Positions 48,140 to 59,229 of a stretch of 64,000 nucleotides of DNA are shown here, piece after piece (within the stretch, counting starts at the first letter, position 1; each line of letters opens with the position of its first letter). The translations under genes were made by a program, and so were the position numbers. Source of the stretch: Laccaria trichodermophora (Eukaryota > Basidiomycota > Agaricomycetes > Agaricales > Hydnangiaceae); assembly GCA_018417955.1 (NCBI GenBank), contig JACTVC010000001.1, positions 3,596,001-3,660,000 of the forward strand, read 5' to 3'. Under the pieces are notes generated by a model that was given only the letters and a program-made list of their open reading frames with translations, was not told the origin of the DNA and did no database searches.

Positions 48140-50328
48140 AGTGCCTGAGAGCTTCATTCCTTACAAGCTGGGGTGGCTTCTCCTCCCAAATGAGGCTGGA
48201 AACGTGGCCAGTCTAATTCTGAAGCAACAAGTACCAAGTGCGCCAAGGCCACAACTAAGAATGAGGATGAGGGGAGTGGCGAGGGAGAACCAGCAGCTGG
48301 AAAGAGCACTATGAGAAAGGGAAAGGCTGGTGGTAAGAAGGGGAAAGGAGCAAGGTATGTGACTGACCTGATATCAGTATGTGTGTGTTGACCATTTTAT
48401 TTAGGATGACAGGTGCCCAGCGAGCAGCCAGTGACAAGGCTGAGAATGATAAGGGCATCCCAGCTAAACTGACACCATGAGCTTTTTACTTTTACTTTTA
48501 GTTGATTATTTCTAATGCTATATTGATAGTGTTGAACAAGCTCTTGAAGCTGCCAGCACTTCTGTTGCACCTCCTAAGCGTGCTGGCCACTCATCTACTG
48601 CCTTCCTCCCCCCTGGTCCTACTGTTTCAAGTAGCCGTTCATGTATCAACCATGAGCCTGAAGTTACTGCCACAGGTGAAGAAACTGGCAAGGAGAGCAA
48701 TGGGGAAGATGATGAGGTTGGTGAGGGTGAAGGTAATACTTGTTTTATTATTGTTGTTTCATGTATTTATTTTTTCTTTCTAGATGTCGATCCAAAGGAG
48801 AAGGAGGTTATCCGATTTGGCCCACCAAGAGGCTGTCATCAGGCCAAGTCAGGTTCTGATCATTGTGAGCCCATCAGTGAAGGTATTACTTATTTTATTA
48901 TTGTTGTTCCATGTGTTTATTATTATTTCTAGATGTTGATAAATCTACAAGCCATGATCAGTTGGTCAAAGGTAATATTTTGGTTGAATTGGTTATTTCT
49001 GCCATTTATTAGACTTTTCTAGATATCAATATTTCTGGTCTTGCACCTCCTGAGCAGGAAGTACCTGCTAATGGGTCTTCATGTTCTACAGGAGGTGTTT
49101 TGTGTGGGCAAGCTCTTGGAAATACTTTCAGTATAGGTGATTCCATTGGTAATGTGCCCCAAGACATTGCACCCCTCACCAATGGCCGAATCAATGTTAT
49201 GATTGTGCAACAACCCCCTTCAGATGCTGTCATCGAGAATCCCACCTCACTTCTGAATGTCAGATCCCCCTGTTATGACACTTTGGGCCCAATTCTGAAA
49301 AAAGTTGCGAAGTCCTATTCTCCTGTGCGCAGTAAGTACTTCATTATTTATGGATATACGATATATAATAAAGCTTTGTCCCAGAACACAATTATCGTGT
49401 CTATGTTTTAGATCAGAAGCAGTGGTCTATCATGGGGCATTACAATATTGTAGTTGAGGATGATAAGACTGCTGTTTGGGAGGAGGATGAGACTGGTAAG
49501 GTGACACATATTCTTCTGGTAGGTTTTATTGCTTGTTCTTGATTTCAATTTGGCTCAAATTATATCTAGGAGAATGACCAGGTGGTTGCCTCTGCAATCC
49601 CCCCATCATTCCATCGACGCTCTACTTCTATCAGTTCTCACCCAGGATCTGTTCCTGGTTCTCCCTCAGGATCTGTTCCTCGTTCTTCATCAGTAGTTCC
49701 TTCTGATTCTTGTGGACATTCTCTTGCATCATCTGTTAGTACATCTGAGGTGTCTGGCCCTTCTAAGCTTTCTAAAGAGCACAAAGCTCTTCTTCTGGAC
49801 TATCTTGGGATTGACAGAGACCTTGCCTTTCTGGAATCATCTGGGTTATGCTCATCTTACCAGAAGTTCAAGGCTATCATAAATTCTACTCCTAAAGTTA
49901 TGAGCTTGGGCAAGGATGAAGAGCGGAAGGCACAATTTGATGGTGCAGCTGTCTGGGTTCCCAACATTGTCACCTTCATTGAGATCTTTATTGCCAAGTC
50001 CCAGTTCTATCAGTATTGGAGGCCACTATTTCTACGAGCACAGGAATATCCTGAGATGTGAGACTGGCTTGATGAGGCAGAGGATTGCCTTTCCACTGAA
50101 GATTTGTGGGGGAAGGGTAGTCGTAATCTGGGCTTTCCTAACTTGAAGAACTGGCTTGAGAAAAAAGATCGGGAGGTAGAGATGAAGAAACGTGATCGGA
50201 AGGGAAAGAGGAAGGCTTCAGATAGTCCAAAGAAAAAGAATCATGACAGGGTGGTGCAGAGAAAGCACAAGAAGGTTAAACAGGCAAGGGATTCAGAGGA
50301 AGAGGAGGATGAGGATGCTTCTGAGTAA
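48140..50328 (+). pseudogene. KDZ-element accessory gene, multi-exon, family unknown
   Basis: At least seven short exons joined by small GT..AG introns (for example near 48735-48783, 48881-48932, 48971-49021, 49331-49411, 49518-49570). Pieces: MTGAQRAASDKAENDKGIPA, VEQALEAASTSVAPPKRAGH, DQLVKDINISGLAPPEQEVP, then HYNIVVEDDKTAVWEEDETG and a Ser/Pro-rich stretch. LLLDYLGIDRDLAFLESSGL and FIAKSQFYQYWRPLFLRAQE follow, and a Lys/Arg-rich plus acidic tail ends SEEEEDEDASE. A TGA after AQEYPEM and broken first exons mark it as decayed. The basic/acidic ends suggest a nuclear DNA-associated helper (inference). I do not recognise a named domain. Confidence 0.6.
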
Positions 50329-50394
50329 GTAGTGTTGTGACTTTTTTTGGTTTCTTTTTTTGGTGTGGTTTGAGCCTGGACAAAGAAAACTGAT

Positions 50395-52786
50395 TTGTAC
50401 AATAGTTCTACTTTTTTTTTCAGACTGGCTTTTTTGTTTCTACCATCAGTTATCTCTCTTGTACTCCAGCACTGGATTCTAGTCTGGCTTTTCATCTGGT
50501 CAAATTTACTTTTATGTGCATCCACCACCACTCCAGTGCAACAACCATTTCCAAATATTCCATTTAGTACTTTCAGTGACACAATCCAAATGATCTTTGG
50601 CTCTAATGTCTCTTTGGCCACTGTTCTTGCAGTGTCATTCACATTGTTTGAAAATCCTGATCTATTGAATCTTCATTTTCGTCAACAACAACGGATATAT
50701 GGTGATGAAAACAAAGTCCAGATTTCAGGATGGATAATTGCATTGATCAATGCCCTAGTGGACAAACTTGGAAACAAGAGAACTGAAACTTTATTCTCTG
50801 AAATTGAACTTGCACGAAAGCCAGATCAAAAGGCAAAGGTTGATCTTCTTGCTGGAAAGCTTGACAAACTAGCTGGCTGTCTAAAACTATCAACATTTGA
50901 TGAGAAGGGAAGCTATAAAGGAAAATTACTTCCTCTATCACACAGTAGGATAGAACCAGCTTATGTCATCTGTCCCCCTTCATTTGCATGTCAAACTCAA
51001 GACTGTAGTCCAAGATCATTGTGTCAATCCACCAAAGGTTCTGACATACCATTGGTTACTTTGATCAAAAGGCAGACAGTATACCAACATGTACCTGTGC
51101 TCACTGGAAAGTGTCCAAGCTGCAAAACATTATATGCAGCTGATCATGAAAGATATGAAGATACATCAACTGTTGAGAATACTTTTAAATGAGTCTATAT
51201 AAACTCAGCCAAATATTTGAAAGTTGGCCAATCAATCTGGGTTGATCGTGGGTTTGCACTGGCAGCTTTAAATGCTATGTATAATTTCCATGGTTCAGCA
51301 TCTGCATTTTCAGAGTACTGGAACAATACATATGGAACAAGAGAAGTTTCAATTACATGTGCTCATGTCTGGCAAGCATTTGTACAACAATCTGTTCACA
51401 CAATTGCTGAGGAATCTGGATTTGATGCTGAATTTGATGATGGATTAAATATCAAAGAAGTTACTACTCAAGCATTTTCACTCTTGGGAGAAGATGGAAT
51501 TATCAGAGCTTCAGAGGGTCATGCTTGTATTGAGTGTACTCAAAAATGCAAAGATACAAGTGATGTGGTTTTTAATAATCCAGCAGCTGTTGTTGGTGTT
51601 GATGCTACAGATGAAAATATTCCTGCCTTGGCAGAACCTCCTGAGGACATGGAAGTTGATGCACCTCAGGTCCCTTCAGATGATAACATGGATACTGATG
51701 ATATCCCAAATATAAAAATGGTTGTTCTTGATGGTATAGTCATGGGTCCCCAGGTAAATGAATTACCTTTATATTCTTGTCATAGAGTGTGTTTGTTCAC
51801 AATAATCTTTTTTAGCACTGTGCATATGATAATTGCACAAATGACCTTTCTAACTCTCGTGGTGGATCTCTATGTAATATACATCACATAGAGCTTGCTT
51901 CTAAATGCTTAGTCCATGGTTGTAATAACAGGAGAGTAGAAAGAACACTTGCATGCCAACAGCATGAACCACAGTGGCGTAAACATGCAAAGAACAGCAA
52001 ACACCACAACCAAGCTGGAGTCTGTTGGATGTTACAATGCCCTGGGGAGAATAACCCTTGGGAGCCAAATCGTAGAGGACCAAATCCCCAACAACATGAT
52101 GATCCAAATGCAGAACCATGAGAACCCCCCAATTACTTTCGTGCAGGTAGATTCTATTGTGTTGAAACTGTTTGTGCACCTTGTGGTGTTGTCATTGCTT
52201 GGACAAAGTTTGATAAGTCAGAATCACCAACAAATATTTTGAACTGGCTAGGAAAGATTTATCCAACAGAAGAATCAAGGCCTGATTATATCTGTATTGA
52301 TAAATGCTGTCAAGTACTTGCCACTGCAGTGGCAAATGGAAGTTGGGAGATTTGGAAAAAAACTACTCGATTTATTGTGGATGCCTACCACTACATCAAT
52401 CACTGAGTAGCAGACTTCCTATGCCAGAAATATTGTAATCCTTCACCTGGTGATGGATCTGCTCCAAATCTGGTAGTCATAGCACATGATAAGAATGGAA
52501 GGCCATATGTAAAGCGGGCATTCAATACACAGGCATTTATTCATGTATATTTCTGAGCTTGATACTAAAAATATTCTAGGTTTGTGAACAACTCAATGCA
52601 TGGCTTGGTGGCTATCAATCAATTCTCAAACGTATGACACCAGGCAATTTTAACTGGTTCATACACACCATGTTACTCTACCATACAAAGTATGTTCTCC
52701 ACAAACAGCAGATGAAGAAACCAGAAGAAGGTGAGGAGGATAACTTGGGTTTAGATGAAGATGTCCAGGATGATGAGGATAACTAA
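50395..52786 (+). pseudogene. CxC5/CxC6 KDZ-type transposase
   Basis: The N-terminal part contains SFTLFENPDLLNLHFRQQQR. The CxC5 cluster follows: VICPPSFACQTQDCSPRSLC, then IPLVTLIKRQTVYQHVPVLT and GKCPSCKTLYAADHERYED. A TGA (51190-51192) interrupts before INSAKYLKVGQSIWVDRGFA. Next are ITCAHVWQAFVQQSVHTIAE and the CxC6 region EGHACIECTQKCKDTSD. After an intron (about 51755-51815): CAYDNCTNDLSNSRGGSLCN and VHGCNNRRVERTLACQQHE. The catalytic part has RFYCVETVCAPCGVVIAWTK, YICIDKCCQVLATAVANGSW, FIVDAYHYINH, CNPSPGDGSAPNLV, then after an intron VCEQLNAWLGGYQSILKRMT. TGAs at 52119-52121 and 52404-52406 also break it. D, H..H..C and CE spacing mirrors KDZ. The start is uncertain. Confidence 0.8.
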
Positions 52787-52999
52787 ATGACAGCAAAGGG
52801 AAGTATAAAGAAGTGTATACTAGTGTAATAGAAGTGTGCAGAAGTGTATATAGAAGTGTATATTAGTGTAAATTCACCAGATTCCAGTTCCATTCCTGAG
52901 GATTCCTGTCCCATTCCTGTGGATTCCTGTCCCATTCCTGAGGATTCCTGTGGATTCCTGCAGGAATGGGTGGGGCACTATAAAGTACTGGCCTACATG

Positions 53000-53115
53000 C
53001 CAAACACCTTGCACCCAACCCCATAATGTTATTGTAGCCACCAGGTTCTTGGCTTATTTCCCAGGAATCAAACCACTCCTCCTGACACTCACCTCGAACT
53101 TCCAGATTTTATTCT
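53000..53115. other. Short flank between element and MITE
   Basis: If the duplication at 52992 is real this should resume the KDZ/CxC1 gene, but the sequence does not read on as KDZ protein in any frame for long. It may be intron or unrelated DNA. Confidence 0.35.
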
Positions 53116-53829
53116 CATTAGTAGGTACCATTTACATCATGAAAACGTGACAGTTGCCATGAGGCATCTTGATCAGCTACCGTTTATTTCATTTCTTCCA
53201 GAAAAGGTGTGTTTCATTCATTTGCGATGATTTTTTCATTTTTTGTTTCATTCTTTTCCAGGGAAAATGGAACACCTTTTGCCTCATTCTGTTTCATTCC
53301 TGCCAGAAAGAATAAGTTTGATTCTGCTTCATTCATTCCTGACAATTAGTTCATTCTTTGTTTCATTCTTGCCAGAGGATTGAATATTTCATTCTTTCTG
53401 GACAGTTATTTCAATGATGTAGTACATGTACAAATAAGGAAATAATATACAAATGATGCCTGATATGGGTTGTGCCCTTCTGCAGTGGATTGAGGGGCCA
53501 TATGGGGGTATTTTTGGATTTGAGGCAGATATATGCAAAGAGCTAGCAGTTGTGTTGCCAAATAGGGCACTTACATTTTGTTCCCATCAATTACATAATC
53601 ACCTCCCATCTCACAATGGAATGAAACACATGCACCAAAATGAATGAAACAAAAATGAGGCAGCTCAATGACATGGATGAAGCCAAAATGAAAGAAATTC
53701 CAGTTCGTTGCAAGCAGTTCTATCTTGTCACCATGGACAGGAATGAAACAGGAATGAAAAACTGTTTCATTCCAACATGGTAGCTGATCAAGATGGCCTG
53801 TGGCAACTGTCAAATGGTAGCTACCAGTC
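53116..53829. mobile_element. 714-bp MITE, sister of 33125-33971
   Basis: The ends CATTAGTAGGTACCATTTAC and (inverse) GACTGGTAGCTACCATTTG are flanked by TTATTCT (53109-53115, 53830-53836). The inner arms are TTTCATTC-rich on the left and GAATGAAAC-rich on the right. No gene. Confidence 0.8.
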
Positions 53830-53836
53830 TTATTCT

Positions 53837-54189
53837 ACAGGGATATACTCAGGATATGCAGTGTCAGCAAGCAGTCATGCCCGAACATGCTCGAGGTGGG
53901 TCCAGGATCAGCAACCGCAATTGTTGTTGAGGGTGCCATGGAGTGTTTGAGTGCACTTACAGGGACAGTGGATTTCATGCTGAAACAGAGGTTGGTCAGT
54001 TCTCGTTACATCGGATGTGTGGGTGATTATTGGTACTGATGGGTGATATGTGGGTATGCTGGAATTCGTCAAGCTTGCAATTCAGTGTGGGTAATGTCCT
54101 CTCTCCACCTATTTTAATTGGAGTTGTCTTTTACATTCTTTTGTGGTAGAACCGTTTCTGGTCCCTGTGTTTTTGTGATGGGTGGTATA
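53837..54189. other. Spacer without recognised feature
   Basis: No family signature in any frame and no repeat I can match elsewhere in the window. Confidence 0.4.
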
Positions 54190-56215
54190 CACTTTTATGA
54201 TAAAAACCAGACATATGCCTGGAGGGCGATGTGTATAATGCCTAGAGGTTCAATGAGATCACATATCTCATTGCAATTTTCATATGGATATCTGGCACTT
54301 TCTATATATATTTCATTCTCAACCCCAGGATATTTCATTGCAATTTTCATATGAAAGCCTGGCACTTTCAATATATATTTCATTCATTATCTCTGGATAT
54401 CTCCTTGTGATTTTCATATAGATACCTGGCACTTTCAATATATATTTCATTCTCAACCCCAGGATATTTCATTGCAATTTTCATATGAAAGCCTGGCACT
54501 TTCAATATATATTTCATTCATTATCTCTGGATATCTCATTGCAATTTTCATATAGATACCTGGCACTTTCAATATATATTTCATTCTCAACCCCAGGATA
54601 TTTCATTGTGCTTTTCATCTGAATGCCTGGTGCTTTCAATGGATATTTCATTCTTGTTCCTAGGAGATTTCATTGCACTTTTCATATGTGTACCTGGTGC
54701 TTTCAATGAATATTTCATTTTTAGCAGAAAAATTGAATATATAAATGGTGTACAGAACATCAGGCACTGCCTTCAGGGTTCACCTCAGGGTCCATCCCTA
54801 AAGGGAAATATCACCTGATTTGACCAAAAACTGAAAAAAACCAAGAGGAGAATGGTTTTACCTATCAGGGTCCATGGAATCGGTTGTTGGGTTGTTGGTC
54901 ACATGACCAATTACCAAAAATGGTCAAAAAACAAAAGTTGTAGCCCTACAGTGTAGCTTCCTGAATCTGTTTAAATTATGTTCTGAAGTGCTCCCATTGT
55001 GGAGATATGAGGTAAAGGAATCCCAAAAGTGTCATGTTTTTTTTTTTTTTTGCATTTTTCTCTATGAAAACAAAACCAAACAATATGATTTTAGTATATT
55101 TAGAAATCTAAAAGAAAGAGCTACAATTATTGTATCATGGGAAAAATGACCAAAAAAGGAAGGTGCATGCCCTAGAAAAGGATTTTTCAGATATAGACTA
55201 CCAAGTTTACTGATAGACTACAAAAAAGTCAGACTCAGACTACAAAGTTTACTGATAGACTACAAAAGACTACAAAAGTCAGACATAGACTACAAATTTT
55301 ACTGATAGACTACAAAAGACTACAAAAGTTGGACTTAGACTACAAAATTAGGGTTAGGGCTAACAGGTTATCCAAAGTCAACCTAGCCCATCCATCCCAT
55401 ACATTGATGGGGAAATGGCTGGGGAATATACAGATACATTGCAGGGACCCTATTCCATGTCTAGTTTGAGGAATCATATGCAAAAGAGAGCATGGCAGCC
55501 ATTAGAAAAGGGTGTCCTGTCCACTCTTTTAGACTACAAAAGCTTGTAGTGTCTGCTTTTTCATTAGAAAAGTTTGTAGTGTCTGCTTTTTTAGACTACA
55601 AAAGTTTGTAGTTAGCATGTAGGTTATGGTGTCCTTGGCTTGTCTGGGTTAGGGCATGAGGTTGAAGGATTGACATGATCTTACATATTGCCAGTGCTTC
55701 AGCATTAGTTTTTGATATCATGCACAAGTTATCTTTCACATTAGGAAAGGCTATTCTAAAGCCTTTCATATTGATACCTACTGTCGTATCCCAAAACATA
55801 ATTATAAGTTCATGTGATGTGGCTGAAGAATTGAAGCCAAAGGAGGCCATTCATGTTGATATATACTGTTCTGTCTCAATACATGGATACATGGCCACCT
55901 TACAACATGAGTTAACTTGAGGACATCTCCCAGAATGAATCAGCCCATCACACTATAACCCTCAAAGACCTGATATCAAAGTTGACTATGTTTGGGACAG
56001 GCCAGTAGCTATCAATGTGAAAGCAGACAGTGTGAAAGCCAACTTGGGCATGATGTGAAAACTGATGATGTGGCAATAGCAATCCTTCAGCCATATCCCC
56101 ACATGAACTTATAGTTATGTTTTGGGATAGGACAGCAGGTATCAATATGAAAGGCTTTAGAATAGCCTTTCCTAATGTGAAAGATAACTTGTGCATGATG
56201 TCAAAAACTAATGTA
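54190..56215. mobile_element. Foldback-type element inside the KDZ gene
   Basis: 54230-54730 is a tandem array of about 60-120 bp units with GGCACTTTCAATATATATTT and CAGGATATTTCATTGCAATT. 54880-55190 is the 330-bp module in reverse. 55200-55340 holds GACTACAAAAGTCAGAC repeats. 55680-55835 is inverted at 56090-56215 (CACATTAGGAAAGGCTATTC and its complement), forming a large hairpin with a centre near 55950. KDZ coding resumes just right of it. The left boundary is uncertain and I found no duplication. Confidence 0.6.
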
Positions 56216-58501
56216 ATCATCACTTTTTTGACTGATATAATTGCCAGCCCCAATATCATCATGTGTGTTGATGCATGCTTCAAGCAAAAAGAAAATGAAG
56301 GGCAGTCTGACCCACCTCATGAGCATCCTCGAAGTGTCTTCTTATTGGATGCCACTGCATCAAAAATGGAAGAATATGTTGAGGGCATTCATTCAAGCAA
56401 GGCTAAGAGGGGTGCAAAGTGCCATAAGCCTGTTGATAGTAGTAGGAGCCATCTTGACTCAGATGAAGAGGATGGCTATGATGGTGCATTGAAGGTCCCA
56501 CAATCCGTCTTAGCCGACTGCGAGAAAAGCTTTACAGCCGCCAACAAAACATGTGAAAAGGCCAGCACACAGTTTTTTGCTGTCACTGTGCTGATGGCTC
56601 TTCTCTGCCGCCATGACTGTGTGATCTGGATCATCAATATGCGATCTGCACGCGAGAAGCAGCATTACGCCTTGGCGCTCATTGAGACGCTCTTTCAACA
56701 CCTACCCCTCCATTATATGGTCGGATTACTTTACGATGTTGGCTGTCAGCTACATAAAAGTTGTGTCAACTGGGGTTTTCTTAGTGCCTACCTCCACCAC
56801 TTATTCTTTGCTATTTCCATCTTTCATGCATTTGGACATCAGTGGCCTTGCCAGATTATATATCATCATCACAAGTGCAACGGATTTGGACTCTCTGACT
56901 GCGAAGGCTGCAAGTGGTTTTGGAACTCTATCAAGAAATTAATAGCTTATCTATGCATGTGTGGTGTAAGTCTTTCTTTGTCTGGAACAACGTATCACCT
57001 CATGGGTATCCCAGATAGTCACATCAACGCATATACACTCTCGATCAACAGGTTCAACAAGCCAATAAGGAAAGCCTTGGTGGCCTGGCTTTCTGGTTGC
57101 TTTGCCGATCTTGTCATTGTGTCAAGAAAAGCGATATCTTGCTGAAGTGGCACTCACAGAATGTGGCTTTCCTGATAGTGTCCTCCGGGATCAATGGTCT
57201 GTGCAGGTACAGGCTCAGACCAAACCCCTTCCACATGCATTCAATGTTAAACTAGAACTTCAAGTGTTAATAGTTTTTCCAGGACGGACAAGGAACCAGG
57301 GAAGAGATGCAGTCTCTGAAGCCATCCGACTTCGGAAAGCACATGATATCCTGAGGAAGCACATCCAAGACCATGAAAACATTATATTGGATCCTTTAAC
57401 TTCAGACTATCATCTTTGTGATGCAGAATTGTGCCTAACTGAAGCTAAGAAGGCTTTGAGTTCTGCAGAGTCTCAGGTCCATGCTTCTGAGTCAGTGCTT
57501 GGTGTTCAAGAAAGAACCAAGCTTGAGAAGCTGCTCAGAAACCCTTTTATTGCAGTGAGGATGAACACCCAAGCCATCAAGCTATGATTGCATGAAAGGC
57601 TGTGCTCCCGAAAGTTTGAGCTTGACCATATCGAAAGATCATATCACAACCATGTCAACAGTATGTCCTTTCAACATTCTGCACCCTGTGTTTACTTAGT
57701 ACCACAAAAAAGAGCACAAAGTTCACCATCATCTCAAAGATTCTGTGAAGCATCACGACCCTAGCATTCAAAAACTTGCTCATGACTACAACAACTTATG
57801 TGATGTAATGCTATGGTTAAAAGCTCAGTGCATGGTGCCTCGGGGTTCAGTTTGCCCATCGAAGATTGTCATGAAGGGTCTTTTTGCTCTGGATGTTGAT
57901 GATGAAATTTGGCAAAATGCTGGCTTGGAAGATTCACTTGATGGCACCACAACAGACCCACCACTGTAGCTTTGTGATGATCTTGTAAGGTCCAGAATTC
58001 GTGTGCAATTAGAGCTTGATAGATGCATTGAAGAGGAAGAGCGCATTCAACATGAATGTAAGGTGCTACAAAGGTGGTATTCAGAGGAGTGGAATGTCAC
58101 CTGTTCCACGTATGATAACACTGGTACATTTCACTATTTCAACACTTTGTGTAGCTTCTCATCTTATTTTAGATTCACCGGAGTTATGTTATCAACTCCA
58201 ATTACAAAAGGATGAACTTCTCCATGTCCTGTCGATATGGAAGAAGTCCTTACAATCCTTACCTGCTGACTCTGTTATACCAGCCTGGGGCCCAACAGAC
58301 GACGAGATCACAGCTGCTCGAATCGCCCAAGTCACCTCATGTTTGTATGATGACTATAATGATATAGAGGAGTTCAGACCATCCATGGGGGTTGATGAAC
58401 TGAATTTGTCAGATGTAGAAAGTCTTGATGGGGATTTAATTGATACACTTGAGGCTATTGACCTTGCAGATGCTTTCCATGGGGAGGACATCATTAGTTA
58501 G
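56216..58501 (+). pseudogene. KDZ transposase, catalytic and C-terminal part
   Basis: Resumes LTDIIASPNIIMCVDACFKQ, with the first acidic residue in VDACF. Then VPQSVLADCEKSFTAANKTC, STQFFAVTVLMALLCRHDCV, and INMRSAREKQHYALALIETL. GLLYDVGCQLHKSCVNWGFL holds the second Asp (near 56733). ISIFHAFGHQWPCQIIYHHH gives the zinc-binding H/H/C block, and SDCEGCKWFWNSIKKLIAYL holds the catalytic Glu (near 56903). After introns the coiled C-terminus follows: QEKRYLAEVALTECGFPDSV, EAIRLRKAHDILRKHIQDHE, RTKLEKLLRNPFIAVRMNTQ. TGA at 57585-57587 and TAG at 57967-57969 (Trp in relatives, from memory) break it. It ends LEAIDLADAFHGEDIIS at 58501. Together with 45040-46572 this makes one KDZ/CxC1 enzyme of about 1000 residues. 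Confidence 0.88.
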
Positions 58502-58734
58502 ACATGCAATCAATTTACTTATGTCTTCATGTACAATTTACTTATTGCCAAAAGTTTGTCATGGTACAAGGCTTGGTTAAGTTATAAGTTCAAGCTTCTC
58601 TCTGTATAAGGCTTGGTTGTTATAAGTTTGTTATGGTATAAATCTTGGTTGTTATAAGCTTCAAGCATTCTCTCTGTTGCAGTATAAGGCTTTGTTTTGA
58701 CTACTGACATGCACATTTAGAATTTAGGTATATA
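58502..58734. other. AT-rich 3' flank of the KDZ gene with small repeats
   Basis: Repeated ATAAGGCTTGGTTGTTATAA phrases. Probably 3' untranslated or element subterminal sequence; no gene. Confidence 0.45.
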
Positions 58735-59125
58735 TATACTTAGAAGTCCCAGGGAATAGAAACTTGGGTACATATATACTTGGGAGTCCCAGAACTAGAT
58801 GGGAGTCCCTCATCCTGGGGAGTCCCAGGGAATAGGAAGTTGGGTACCTATATACTTGGGAGTCCCAAAAAATCAGATGGGAGTCCCATAACTTGAGGAG
58901 TCCCAGAGAATATGATACTTGGGACTCCCAGAGAGGTGGGACTCCCAAGGAAATGTAAGAAGAATCTGGGAGTCCCAGAGAATATAATACTTGGGACTCC
59001 CAGAGAGGTGGGACTCCCAAGGAAATGTAAGAGGAATGTGGAAGTCCTAGCAGATACCATGGAACTCCCATGGGAGTACCTGGCTACCTCCAGGGGACTC
59101 CAAGAAATAGGTGGGACATACCATG
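58735..59125. repeat. GGGAGTCCC / GGGACTCCC palindromic-unit array
   Basis: About 70-bp units built on TACTTGGGACTCCCAGAGAG and GGTGGGACTCCCAAGGAAAT, each containing the self-complementary GGGAGTCCC. The borders GGTATATATATACTTAG and (inverse) GGTATGTCCCACCTATTTC may be weak inverted ends. It resembles the subterminal zones of the KDZ-like elements, but with another core word. Confidence 0.6.
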
Positions 59126-59229
59126 GTATTGGGCCCTCATAGGGTAGTCTTATTGGCATGAACTAACTACCCTAAGAGGGTAGGGTTAGGTGGTTGCCTG
59201 AAGTGATTTTTTTTTGGTGTTAACCCAGC

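Larger units (their letters stand above)
46573..52991 (+). mobile_element. 6.4-kb KDZ-type element with accessory and CxC5/CxC6 genes
   Basis: The left end CTGAGGTCGTATCAGTGCCC and the right end (inverse) CCAGTACTTTATAGTGCCCC are both followed by TTCCTGCAGGAAT-type cores and GGATTCC subterminal repeats. The flanks CCTACAAG and CCTACATG (46565-46572, 52992-52999) differ at one base. Order from the left: subterminal repeats, AC-rich tract, accessory gene, transposase gene, subterminal repeats. It interrupts the KDZ/CxC1 gene just after the CPACTYK peptide. This is the most complete member of its family in the window. Confidence 0.85.

Noticed and set aside
55352..55364. TTAGGGTTAGGG as a second telomeric site
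   Set aside because: Two units only, inside a foldback arm; expected by chance or drift.
4281..57587. TGA read as arginine or another amino acid (alternative code or editing)
   Set aside because: Genuine stops at gene ends, TAG lesions and frameshifts coexist, and the same genes are broken by insertions; CpG decay is simpler.
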